This document shows positions 48,375 through 58,672 of a stretch of DNA of 64,000 nt, one piece after another. Origin of the DNA: Perkinsus olseni (Eukaryota > Perkinsozoa > Perkinsida > Perkinsidae); assembly GCA_013115135.1 (NCBI GenBank), contig JABANP010000111.1:1-64000 (forward strand). Reading direction: 5' to 3'. Position 1 is the first letter of the stretch. Each line of letters opens with the position of its first letter. The notes below the pieces were generated by a model, which saw only the letters and a program-made list of their open reading frames with translations, was not told where the DNA came from and made no database searches. A program made the position numbers and the translations under genes.

Positions 48375-48561
48375 CGACCGTCTTGTTATTGCAACGGTGT
48401 TGTGCGTGTCTTTTATGGGTTGCGTTGTGGTAGTACGACAATGTCGACGGACCGGAAAAAGAGTTCGCGAAGGTAAGTTAAAGACGAACTCTTTAGTAAA
48501 AAGAAGAAGTGAGAAGAGTAAAAAATTTTTGTATCTTGCAGCGGACCCCGCTGTGGAATAG
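48367..48561 (+). CDS. Possible small membrane protein overlapping the dynein stop
   Basis: An ATG at 48367 overlaps the dynein stop in another frame: [19 protein letters not shown] followed by VVVV and a basic tail. A textbook intron (GTAAGT at 48474 to TTGCAG at 48541) removes an AT-rich piece and leaves the frame open to ADPAVE and a TAG at 48559-48561. The product would be about 41 residues with one membrane segment. It could instead be 3' UTR splicing of the dynein gene. Confidence 0.3.
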   Translation: MIDDRLVIATVLCVSFMGCVVVVRQCRRTGKRVREGKLKTNSLVKRRSEKSKKFLYLAADPAVE

Positions 48562-48819
48562 AAACTCGGAAACCACTGGTTGTTGAATAGAGACAGACTC
48601 ACAGTGCTACACATGTAACACAGGAAAGTAACACTACATGGACAGGAGGAGGCTGCCACCTCTTCTACGACACTTCCGCACACCATCATCGCTCTGCGGA
48701 GCCGCCGAACAGTTCAGCACAGCGGACGCTTCACTCATGGCTTGGTACGGTTGTCCAGGCATCAGCGTCGATACGAATGATGTGCCGAGAGCTGACCGAA
48801 AGTCACTCGGAGATTCGCT

Positions 48820-49332
48820 TCATCTTTCGCACCTGTCCAGCGTGAGCTCTTGCTGGCTCCCCTCGGCCTTGCCCAGCTTCTCTTGAACGACTCTTGTACA
48901 CCTTATAGTGTCCACAGCACAGCCCTCGTCGTCAGCGGGCTCCAAGGACAAAGACGATGCCCCTTCTCGGACTGCATCGACAAGAGTACTCCCGAAGGGA
49001 AGGGGAGTGGGCCTACTGATGAGGACCCCGTCAGCCCAGCGTTTCCTCTTCTGAGTCCGCTGTGCGCTGTACTGACCTGACCCTGCAGCCTGCCCGAGCG
49101 GCTGCTCCTGACCGACCCTACATCGTATTCTCCTCGCGGGCTTGTCACCACCGGCATCGCCCCCGCAAGGCGGAATGCTACGCTCTTCTGGGACAGTGGA
49201 TTCATTTGGTGATGATTTCTTCTCAACCGGAGGCACTTGAGTCGATGGCGTCTTGGTAGTCGGCGGTACCAGGAAGCAGTCGTCGTCGTCGTCATCGTCC
49301 AGGATGTCACCCAGTAGGGACCCAGCTGTCAT
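48820..49332 (-). CDS. Hypothetical acidic-start protein
   Basis: Open frame of about 170 codons from MTAGSLLGDILDDDDDDD (a seven-aspartate run coded by GAC/GAT repeats) through a serine/proline stretch, a basic KRKRWADG patch resembling a nuclear signal, to a C-terminus ending TLDRCER. An alternative ATG lies upstream at 49392. I do not recognise a family. Low complexity at the start is the main feature; coding status is plausible but not proven. Confidence 0.4.
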   Translation of the reverse strand: MTAGSLLGDILDDDDDDDCFLVPPTTKTPSTQVPPVEKKSSPNESTVPEERSIPPCGGDAGGDKPARRIRCRVGQEQPLGQAAGSGQYSAQRTQKRKRWADGVLISRPTPLPFGSTLVDAVREGASSLSLEPADDEGCAVDTIRCTRVVQEKLGKAEGSQQELTLDRCER

Positions 49333-49766
49333 GGTCAAACAATGAACTTTGACGCCACCTGCTGTTATCAAACGAAAGCTGCCGCCGTTCAAGTCAGGCT
49401 GTCTCCGGCGGACCGATGGAACTCACGGTACAAGCGACGGACTGTGCACCGAAAACTCATCCAATTTTTCTGAGCCTAATGGGCGCGCGCTTTTTACATA
49501 TGATGTTTTCGAACAATTGTCGTTTCGCCATTTCATGGCTTTTGTGCTCAACGGTTATGGAGATGGAGTTCATGGTGACACGTTACTATCAACAACGATA
49601 AATATGCTGCAGCAGCGCGTGTTCGTGCTATAAGCTTTGCACGGGACCTGCAAATCATAGCGCATCCGAGGTCGATTCTGGGGAGATACAGAACAGGTCA
49701 GGTTAACGGACACATTCTCCTTGTAGGGTTTACCCTTATCTGTTTTATATCCCTGACTGTCCCATC
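49333..49766. other. Intergenic, 5' side of Got1
   Basis: No gene recognised. It contains GGGAGATACAGAACAGGTCA at about 49680-49699, a string repeated with one mismatch near 51085-51104. Confidence 0.4.
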
Positions 49767-50805
49767 ATGATTGACGACAACCGAAGTAAGATGTCTTCCC
49801 ACCAGTGCCTTCTTCCCCTACGGATATCATATTTCAGAGATCGGCATTGGACTGTGCCTCCTCGGCCTCGTCTGCTTCTTCCTGGGTGTCATATTTTTCT
49901 TCGACAGAGCATTGTTGGCTCTCGGGAATGTAATAACGGGAGAACGACGCTTACCACTCTACGGATGGGGTTCGGAACGTCCGCTGTGAATCGTAGAAAT
50001 CGGAAGCGCTTGACCATATTCTCGTCTCCTCCACGATTATTCAATCACCTCTACCGTGGTGAGGTGGTCCTTCCCAGTGGAGGCTGTGTGAGGAGTACGC
50101 TCGCAGGGAGCCCCACTCTCATCCCGTGTGCGTGGCTTGCAGACGTCAGGACGGCTGTTGTGGTGACTCTGGGAGTGTTCAATAAACCAGTTTTGAAACC
50201 CAGAAACGAATTTTACGTAAAAGACCAATTCCAGAATCGATACTGAGTCTCAGAGTTAGCTTACTGAACGGGGGATCTATCCTTAGCACACTTTGAGAAA
50301 GAATTCGTCGATTCCAGCAATTGGCCGATAGGCGATGGGCATCGGTGCCCGAGCTGTCGTGCACTCGATTGCCCTGCTCAGATGGCGTTCCTCGTTGGGC
50401 TCTCCTTCCTGCTCGGTATACACAAGACGTCGCGTTTCTTTTTACGGAAAGAGAAGGCCACAGGTAAAGGGCCTCTGTCGCATCTCCGGTGGTTTCATCG
50501 CACCCTCAGGTTCAGTATGTTTTTTCGCTGGCTTCGCTTTGGTCATCTACGGCTACGCTTTCGTGGGGTTCCTAGTGGAGGCCTACGGCTTTTGGAAGCT
50601 CTTTGCGTAATACGGCGATCTGTGGTTCCCACCCAGGGTTTATTGTTATCATTTTAATAGGGCTTTCCTCCCCAACGTAGTGCACTCCCTCAAGTTGATA
50701 CCGGGCGTGGGATTCATCCTCAGTGTGCCGCCGTTAAAATGGGTAGTAGTGGTGGCAGGGGTCAGCGCCGGGGCGGCTGATTCCAATCGGGATTCCTTCA
50801 GATAG
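49767..50805 (+). CDS. GOT1: Got1-like vesicle transport protein, five exons
   Basis: Small tetraspan membrane protein of the ER-Golgi pathway. Exons: 49767-49785, 49838-49929, 50382-50463, 50510-50606 and 50661-50805; all introns have GT...AG ends and all junctions keep frame. Exon 1 and 2 give MIDDNRKIGIGLCLLG and FFFDRALLALGN, matching Got1 'KiGvGlt.fG..f...Gv..FFDraLLa.GN'. Exon 3 gives FLVGLSFLLGIHKTSRFFL (family 'l..L.liiGl.rt.rFFf'), exon 4 GFLVEAYGFWKLF (family 'G...E.yGff.LF'), and exon 5 FLPNVVHSLKLIPGVGFIL (family 'FfP.v...lr.iPvlg.ll'). Four hydrophobic segments are visible. Intron 2 (452 nt) is far longer than the other three (46-54 nt). Confidence 0.9.
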
Positions 50806-51514
50806 CGGACTACGCGTATGACCAGCGAAGACTTCCGTTGTAAGTTACGCCGCGCAGATTATCACTGTTGCAATCATCAGCGGTGGATGTGTAATTACCG
50901 AAGCATATTGCACGGGTATCCCTCGTCGTCATCGTCCATCATCATTAGAGCTGTACACTTGCCGTATCATTATCATCGTCGTTAATGATAGTAATAAGGG
51001 CAGCAATGCTGCGAGGGGTTGCTGGGGCAGCAGTAGTGTGACGAGTCGGGTTGGTTAATTCGGAGTATCCATAGCTTCACCGTGGGAGATACAGAAAAGG
51101 TCAAGTGCAGCCCCGAGTGATTGTCGATTCATGCGGCATGAACCATGCCCTTTGATGATGCAGATGTCCGCTTCCTGATCACAGTTGACAACGGCAATCA
51201 GCCGGAGGGGTTCCGGCCATTACCAGCCGGTACTTCCCTGGAGTCGGAATAGCCCCGAGCTCCAGTTCACAAAAAGAAAAGCACCCCCACTTGCTATCCG
51301 TTGCTCGATCGATATGCGGCAAGCAGGCTGAATGCAATGGATGACTGCCCTCGCAACGCTCATTATGGTGCAGTTGAATGACGAGCTGCCCTCTGCCAGA
51401 CCACATTCACCTCCTGTGTTTGGGCAGCGCGAAGCCCCTTCTGTCGTGTTATCTCGGATGAGGGGCTCGATAGGCTGAGAATGGCTGGGATGGGCTCACA
51501 GTTCCTCACACCCC
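50806..51514. other. Intergenic after Got1
   Basis: No gene recognised. Contains the second copy of the GGGAGATACAGAA.AGGTCA string (about 51085-51104). Confidence 0.4.
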
Positions 51515-53959
51515 ATGACCACCGCGGGCGCACAACCTGGCCTTCGATCGCTTGCTGGTAGGACAAGGATCACGATGATTAGCTCGAGCACAAGATACTC
51601 AGATACTCTTTCTGGCGTCGTCATATTACCGAAATACGAAGGGCCAGCCGTGAGCCCTGCAGTTGTCCACTACCAGCAACTACTACGGCAGAACCAAGAA
51701 CAGCCTCGGCAGGGCCCGACCATAGTGAAGGTCTCCAGCAGACGACGACCCGCAGTGCGTTCCGCTCGAACATCGGAAGGAGCTAGCTCGGGGAGAAGCA
51801 CTGCAACTTCAAGGTGAGAAGTCCCCTTCGTGTGGGGATGTTGAACCCGGCGTTCAGGCGTACCAGGGTCAGTTCGAGCTTGCAAAGTAGCTCGGCGCCC
51901 TCACAAGCGGCGAGCAGGGGGAGCTCCTCTTCTGGTAGCAGCGCCAAGGCGACCATCCGGCACTCAGAGGAGCACCAAGAGCATGATGAGTAGGATAGTC
52001 ACCATCGTACGCGGCACTTGTACGATCCTCACATCACTCAGTTCTGGGAAGGCAGCCCTCTCTAGGAAGTCCCGGGAGGAACTACGTAAGTTGGTCCCTA
52101 TCACTGAGCTCCCCTTCGGGATGGGTTCATACAGGTCGGATAGCCGGCATACCAACAGTCAATGACTTCCCTTATCAGTGTTGCGAGGGCTGGAAAGCAA
52201 GGTGAGTAGAATTGAGGAGAATGCTTGGCAACGAGCTTTCGGTCGTTCAGGGCGCCGATGAGACCAGCACAGTACTCTTTCAACCCGATCCGGCATACGG
52301 TCGATAAGTTTGTTATTGACGAAGCGACTGGTGATATGAGACAATACAAGACGAAGAGGACCACCAGCTACTTAGAGGTGGGACTACTGTTGTGATGCTG
52401 AAGTGCCCGGCGAAGAGTTGCCCTCAGCCATCGGCCTGCGATGCTGTGACGTTCAATAGGAGGAAGGGAGTCGTTGAATGGGGCGACCTGCAGCGTCTTA
52501 CCAACCCCAGATGGAGCAGAGCGTAATCAAGACACCCGAGTGGCGCTCGAATGCCTGATTTCCAGATACCACCGCGACTTTACCAAGAATAGTAAAATCT
52601 TCCATCGCATCACAGGTGGGTGAGGTGACTCTCCGACGACTAGGATCTTCCTATTATCAGGGCCGATGTGTAAAGTGTACGACATTGCAGCACGTAACAA
52701 GGAGCCGAATCCCCTTCGGGTTGGACGATGAAGTGCTGCCACCATCATGTTGAGCATTACTGCTGTGCCTCTGGGATCTGTTGCGTTCTGTGGGGTAGTG
52801 CGGAGACTCGTGGTGACTAGAAGAGAACCTCTCACTCAATGACGGGGAATCAACGAAGCCGACTGCCCAGTGCAGCAGACTTCTCTCATACAGTAAGGTT
52901 AAAACGCGATTGCGGGGAGATCAGCCTTCTCCCCTCAGCCAAGCGAGAAGATCACATGGAAGAGGCTGATGGCTTTCCTCAACCCCTCACGTCTTGAACA
53001 CCCTCATATATCACAACGCTTGGCCCTCTTCGCCTTGTACGCTGTGACTTGCTTGTTCGATGACGACGTCAATGCCTTTTGTGTCAGATATGGACCCTCG
53101 GATGAGGAGGGGTTCCTCAGGTATGCGACAAGCAGTTTCCGCTATTAGCTGAGTTTCTCAGGGGCGGATACCTCGGCCGACACAAAGTGGCCGACTTCGA
53201 GATCGACAGGATGGCGCGAGAATGCTACGAGACGGAGCTGATCAAGGATGCTCAACAGGCCCAAGGTGGGTAGACCCTTCAGGGGGCCTATGTTGAGGAT
53301 GAATCTCAGGATACTTTGACAGTCATCGTGGCGGAGCTGATGCCGAAAGCACTCGACGTGCAATACACAGAGAAGGACGTGAAGGAGCTGCTCGCGTGCA
53401 TTACGAGGGACCCCGACGGATACATGCAATTTTCAGACCTCCAGCCGTGAGTGAAACACCACTGTAACTCCGCCTAGAATGCCGTACCGGCTCTCAGTGT
53501 CATCATCAACGACTTTCACCGACGTTTGCGAGAGGTGATAGAAAGGTCCCACAGCCCGGCGACGACAGGGAATGATGGACTGCCCTTCCAGAGTGCACCA
53601 GGCTAGCCGCCTGTGAGTCGGACCATCACTCACCCGAAGCACAGTCGTTCTTCTCCCTCAGGACAGCGGTGTGTCGAAGGAAAAGCTTCTGCCGAATCAG
53701 GAGTTCGAGGTCCTGTCTAGCAAGCTCCACCGGGGGTCCACGCTGATTGCTCCATTAGAGGAGCAGAACAAGTCGGAATCCCTCTCGGCCAACGTAAGGG
53801 TGCTCAGTCGAGAATGGCCGTGCATTTCCTCACCATCAGGTGCAATTGATTCGGAGGTTGGGGCCGACGCATGATCGTTGGGACCGCTACTGTGCCCTTC
53901 GGCAAGGCGCCGTTCTGACAGGTCACAATCGACGCTTGGTCAAGCTTCATGCTCCGTGA
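51515..53959 (+). CDS. Unrecognised multi-exon protein
   Basis: A chain of plus-strand coding-like exons. Readable parts: KYEGPAVSPAVVHYQQLLRQ (51.6 kb), KSREELRKLVPITELPFGMG (52.1 kb), RPAQYSFNPIRHTVDKFVID (52.27 kb), KGVVEWGDLQRLTNPRWSRA (52.46 kb), VALECLISRYHRDFTKN, LALFALYAVTCLFDDDVNAF, a 38-nt intron, then FPLLAEFLRGGYLGRHKVAD, later KDVKELLACITRDPDGYMQF (a weak EF-hand-like loop DPDG), EFEVLSSKLHRGSTLIAPLE, and after a last intron LIRRLGPTHDRWDRYCALRQ to a TGA at 53957-53959. The start and several junctions are uncertain; more than one gene is possible. I assign no function. It converges with the HSPA13-like gene. Confidence 0.45.
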
Positions 53960-54064
53960 TTTTGTGATTAATTGCCATGTTGACTTATGAGTTCGGAAAC
54001 TAACACGACGCTTGCAGGAGCGTGAAAAATAGAGTAACGTGCTACTATGGCGGAACGCCCACCG

Positions 54065-55689
54065 TTAATCAACGATGTTAGCAGCCCCGAGCGCCACGAG
54101 GAGATCTGGGTCCAACTCAGTATGAAACCGAGGGTCGGCGTCCTCGAAGGCAGCATACACAGTGTCCTGTACAATGGGCATACGACTGGCCCCTCCTGCG
54201 AAGACGACGTCAGAGACGTACCTGAGGGGAATAGCTTGAAGCGGAGGGAAGGGCATCGGGTGGCCGCCTTACTCGGGGTCTAGCATGACCAGACGCATGC
54301 TGCGATGCATCGTGTCGTATATACGATCCAGTAGGTCACTTGCTGCCTCCGCGAACTCGTCTCGGGCTGATGAGCTGACCACCTATCAGGAGGTGATCCA
54401 TACGAGGACCCCCTGCTGTGGCCTACCACAGACAGTCGTGCTCTCATGCACCGTGAGCTCCCTCTTCACCCTCTCGGCCATCACGCTCGAGTAACTGATT
54501 TTCACGAGGCTGCTGGCCGTTGCTAGTGGGCTCAGCATTACTGTTCAGGATGGTTTGGATTCTGCCGCCTGCATTTCTCGTTGATGAGCTTAGCCAAGAC
54601 TCTGTCAAAGTCCTGGCCGCCCAACTGCTGGTCGCCGGATGTCGAGAGGACCTGCACGCCGAGCCTCCCTCACGCCTTCACGCGACGGACCCTACGTTGA
54701 TGCTGCCCGAGAAGGTAGCAACCTGCAGGACAGAGACGTCGAGGGTTCCTCCTCCGAGATCGAAAACCACCACAACACGGGAGCTCGCTCCGCCTGACCG
54801 CTGATGGAGATTGTACCTTGCGACTGGTCGATGCCGAGTTTAAGGCGATGAGGAAACCTACGCCACTGCTGCTGCGACTGGCTCCTCGATAAGTCGAGTG
54901 ACTGTGAGGCCTAGCTCTTCATATACCCGCCGGGTAGCGTCCCTCTGGGGTTGATTGAACTCTACTGGTACGCATATGACGACCTTCTTAGAAGCTCCGG
55001 AGCTGCCAACGACCGCCTCCACCTAGGAGGGCCGTGACTGTGGGCGCGTGAGGGGCAACTTACTGATTTCAGCAGCTCGCTGACTACTTGAACCCCCACG
55101 TCCACCGGCGACACCGACAATGAATGGTCCAGTACTGAGAAGCGCACCTCGTCAGTCGAGTTAGGCGACGGTACCACTGTGAATGGGTGGGCCTCGGAGT
55201 CAAACGACCTGCACAGAGAGGACTGCCATCCTGGAGGACACCTCCGCCTTACACCTCCTCAATGCCCTTCCCTATGAACCGCTTAGCATGGTATATTGTG
55301 TCCTCAGGAAGAGGTCCTGCCGTGCTACTGCAGCGTCACCAACAGCGGTGGTCCCGTTGGGGAAGTAGCTCACCACCGATGGCACCAATGGTGAATCTGA
55401 ACAGGGAAGGGCCTGAACGGCCTCAGACGGGCAAGGCAGCTCGAACCTGTCAGGTAGTGCTTCACAACGGCAGGGCTGACGGACTTCTCCGCTTCCGCTG
55501 GTTTTATCGCCGCTACGGAGAAGGACGTCCCCAAATCGATCCCGACAACCTGAGAGTTTCACAATGCAGTGGTCGTGGTGCTCGGCAGTCTCATACGTAG
55601 CTGGGCGAACGATAGCCGAAGTGAGCCAGGATGGCTGACAAGGCTGCTAGGAGGATGGCTACCACGAAGAGGGCCTGGGGATCCAACAT
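54065..55689 (-). CDS. HSPA13: HSPA13/STCH-like Hsp70-family ATPase
   Basis: Starts at 55689 with a hydrophobic N-terminal anchor (MLDPQALFVVAILLAALSAI), then after a 47-nt intron (55550-55596) VVGIDLGTSFSVAAIKP, the phosphate-1 motif. Then VPSVVSYFPNGTTAVG, AKRFIGKGIE, the phosphate-2 motif FDLGGGTLDVSVL, SGDQQLGGQDFDRVLAKLI (the LGGQDF variant is typical of HSPA13) and the adenosine motif VVFAGGASRMPIVQ. The stop follows LGAANIVD, so only the ATPase domain is present and the substrate-binding domain is missing. N-terminal anchor plus bare ATPase domain is the HSPA13/STCH arrangement, an ER/microsome-associated protein; that location is inferred. I did not resolve every central intron. Confidence 0.85.
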
Positions 55690-55798
55690 CGCTTAGGTGG
55701 ATCAGAAAAACTGTCACCAGCCGGTGTGACGCCTCGTGAACAAAACGCGCTTCACGATGGATTGAAACGTGAGAGGAACAGTACGAAGGGGGCAGTGA

Positions 55799-57249
55799 TC
55801 AGAGCTCTCTGAGCTGCTCCCATGGTGGCTTCGGGAAAGCATTACGCGTAGCAAGGACGAGGGTCTTCAGTTCATAGGAGATGTAACCCTGACGACGGGC
55901 GATCGACTGCAGTGACGGCAGTAGAGGTACTCACCTTGCAGTAGCCGTAGAGCAGCAGCCTTCCTACTATCCCTTCGGCGTAGGTATCACAGACATGACC
56001 ATCCTCGTCATTTTCGCTGACTCTCAAGGCTGCTGTGACCACTGCCACCGGCACTTGGTTAGAGCCGTATATGGTCATAGTACGCTCCAAAGAGATTCCT
56101 GTCATACCGAGTGTTGGGTGTTGAGAAGCGAGAGGCCTCCCACCTGTAGACGCACCACACGAGCATGCCGTCGAGGAAGAACGGCAGAATTTGCCGTCCC
56201 GTGCCGGCCTCGTCATCGAAGCTGAGAGCCTCCGTCCGGCAACGCTGAAGCAGTAGCTTATTCAATAACAGCAATACCACAATTTTCCCACCTCGTATTC
56301 TGCTAAGTTCCCCTGTCTTATGGCCTTCAGCAAGGGAGCCCACCGTGCCGCGCTGAAAAGAGCAGCCTATCGGCAATGCGTTAGCCAGCAGACAGCCCCT
56401 ACAGCTCGTTTCTCTCGAGTAGTTCCCTTGACGGCAGTATGCCTTTCCGCACTTTGCAGGGTATGAGGAGATTCAATATACGTTGTTTCGCATTGATGTG
56501 GCCATCGGGGCAGTACCTGGGTGAGCGAAAGGAATGTATGCATCGCTCCGCTGACAACACCTACTTCAAGGCGTCATCCAAGCGGTGTTCAGCATCGGGC
56601 AGACGAGACTGGAAAAGCCTGTGGCGAGCCCAGAAGTACTGCGTCTTCACTCTTATAGAGTTGGGGCAGATGTCGAGGTACCGCTCGTCTGACGTTTCTG
56701 CGAGCCAGTTTCATCTCGTCGCACTGCGTCCGTTGTCTCCCTCTCACCGCAGTATGGGCTCCAAGGCGGCCGGCTGCTCCATGGCCGTGCAAATCTGCAT
56801 GATCTCGACGAGGACGACGAACAAGCCCGGCATGAGGGCCTTGTCGTATCGAGTATCGCGGCGTATCCGGATGAACCTGTTGACCGAAAGTTTCGGAAAT
56901 CAAAGCTGAAAACTGTACTACTCTTCCCGAAGAGCATCCAGCACTCGCTGTTGGTAGCGATGGTAATGCGAGCTGCCACCACCACCACCGCCCATCGAAC
57001 CTTTCCCATGGGACCAAATGCCCTCGAAGGCATATCAATGCTACTACCACTACCATCATCAGCATCGGATTCCTCGCTGCTGCCGGAGACTCTGTGATGC
57101 GAGTCCAGGTATTTCGAGAACCTGCCCGAAAAGCGTCCCAACGACACTGGGGACCGGTTGCCCTACTTCCGTGTGAATGCTGCTACCTCCTGTAAGACTG
57201 GTAGTATGACGGCTACTCTATGCAGGTTACTGACACGGAACACTGCCAT
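55799..57249 (-). CDS. PCID2: PCID2/THP1-like PCI-domain protein (TREX-2 type)
   Basis: Starts MAVFRVSNLHRVAVILPVLQ (57249). Small introns join an acidic serine stretch, RVLDALREEFIRIRRDTRYD and LMPGLFVVLVEIMQICTAME. Then IRVKTQYFWARHRLFQSRLP and AEHRLDDALKYCPDGHINAK, RILNLLIPCKVRKGILPSRE (PCID2 '.KRmILiYLlPvKmllG.mPt.eLL'), RWAPLLKAIRQGNLAEYE (family 'f.e...av..GnL'), YRNLFGAYYDHIRL, and a winged-helix tail GYISYELKTLVLATRNAFPK with the stop at 55799. In yeast and animals this protein works in mRNA export at the nuclear pore. The alignment passes a +1 step at 56059-56062, where the unshifted frame meets TAA right after CTC, and the junction near 56710 also looks out of phase. An intron there (about 56523-56570) contains the GCNTCGCTCCGC motif. 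Confidence 0.8.
56540..56551 (+). repeat. GCNTCGCTCCGC motif, copy 8 (PCID2-like intron, reversed)
   Basis: GCATCGCTCCGC on the plus strand, antisense to the minus-strand host gene, within the intron that opens GTAGGTGTTG and closes TCACCCAG. Confidence 0.7.
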
Positions 57250-57274
57250 GGGCCAACGCCTGCTGCCGCCTCCA

Positions 57275-57790
57275 CTACTCCTCCTTTTCATCCACCTCTG
57301 CCGAGCTGCTAAGTTCAGAGTCAGAAGGTGATGCCATACTGCTGCTGGTCGCGGTCACTCCGTTGTTCGGCCCTAGCTCCCCTCGATACATCTCCGTTAT
57401 CTCACCTGAAGATACTCACTCGAGTTGGCAGGGATTCCCGCTGGCCTACGTAGCAGCTTGAGACTGTAGGCAACAGCATCGGCGCCGCCCCTGCCGCTGT
57501 CGAGCGCCACAGCGATCCTCTTGGATGAGAGTATCGCCAATTTCACCGTGTCCGCTATGAATGAAGGGTACTCCGCAAGCTCCTGGCCACTGAGAAGACG
57601 GTACTATGGACTGGTCGATGAGTAGCTCCTACACAACGGTTTTTATGTGATAATCCGACTCCCCGTCGAGGCCGCCCAAACCGTGCAGAACTGTTCGCAT
57701 CGCCCGTCGGGCGATATTGCCTGAGAGGGTTAGACCTGCTAGTACCCTGCGTTCGGACTCTTATAATTCGACGACTCAGGACATAGTTTA
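57275..57790 (-). CDS. Hypothetical protein directly upstream of the PCID2-like gene
   Basis: Three coding-like exons on the minus strand: LAGLTLSGNIARRAMRTVLH with GLGGLDGESDYHIKTV (57.65-57.75 kb), SGQELAEYPSFIADTVKLAI with LSSKRIAVALDSGRGGADAV (57.46-57.6 kb), and EITEMYRGELGPNNGVTATS with an acidic serine-rich end SSSAEVDEKEE (57.28-57.42 kb). The stop is 26 nt before the ATG of the PCID2-like gene on the same strand. Start and family are unknown; the coordinates at the 5' end are approximate. Confidence 0.4.
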
Positions 57791-58075
57791 GGAATAGGTA
57801 GAGTGCATCACCCAGGACCTAGGTCCGGCAAGATGTTCCATAACCACGCTACTATCGAGAGTACGACTTTTTCTCAGGATGCGCAAGTCGACTCTTTCTG
57901 ACTGTGCAGCAGGGTTTCGTTCGAGACCTTCCTTATATACATCGTGCTGTAAATGACTGTGGTCACGGCTCTCAGCACAAAGGCCGCCGGCTGTCGCCAC
58001 GCCAATAATACACAATTGCGGTCTTCAATCCAGTTTCGTTCATTCTGGGATCATCGTCATACACGAATCGCGCCC

Positions 58076-58440
58076 TCAGACGCTGGTGTAATGTGAGAGC
58101 TTTACGTCTTTCACAAGCTGATTGCATGTTTCTATGGGTGAAATCACATATAGCGAAGACCTCGCTAAAGTAATATCATGACTCATGAGGGGCAGAGGTG
58201 GGTAATTCCCTTTGACCCAGCAATACCTCGCCCTCCGTAGATGAAGCGAACTCACATCACCTTGGTTATCCTCTCCTGCTGCCCAGTCCAAAGAGCCCGC
58301 CAGCTGTTCTGCATAGTCTGCCAGGCTTTCCTCATCCACTCTCATACCAGGACAAGGGGACACCACCAACAACAACAACAACTATGATATAAAGCCCATG
58401 CCACTCCAGAACTTTTCTCATCTACAATCATCAGGAGCAC
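58076..58440 (-). CDS. Possible small secreted or anchored protein (hypothetical)
   Basis: A minus-strand ATG (about 58420) opens MRKVLEWHGLYIIVVVV, with a GTT triplet repeat coding the valines; another frame of the same region gives MRVDEESLADYAEQLAGSLD then DWAAGEDNQG before a GTGATG donor-like site. Exon joining is unclear and no family is recognised. It may be one short spliced gene or a chance pattern around the triplet repeat. Confidence 0.25.
58364..58380. repeat. AAC triplet microsatellite
   Basis: About five to six AAC units on the plus strand (GTT on the minus strand). Confidence 0.6.
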
Positions 58441-58672
58441 GACATCAACGGAGGTATCGACTGGACAAGCGCCACAGTCCTACCCCTGAGAAGCCCTTTC
58501 CTTCTTCTATGAACTAACCCAAAGTCTTGGTAGTGTAGTTGAGAAAATATTCTTACACTCGATAAGGAGCACACATTGATCAGAATGAGCAGAATGCACA
58601 CTGCCTTTCGGCAGGGCAGCAAAATTTTATCAAACGCATAGAATTATGCAAAGAGAGGGACTCAGAGAAAAT

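Noticed and set aside
53110..53160. Apparent frame break in the unrecognised gene at 53.1 kb
   Set aside because: A 38-nt intron (GTCAGATATG to TTCCTCAG) restores the frame.
54785..54799. GCTCGCTCCGC in the HSPA13-like gene as another motif copy
   Set aside because: The first bases differ (no GCNT start) and it lies in an exon, coding part of the segment before the phosphate-2 motif.
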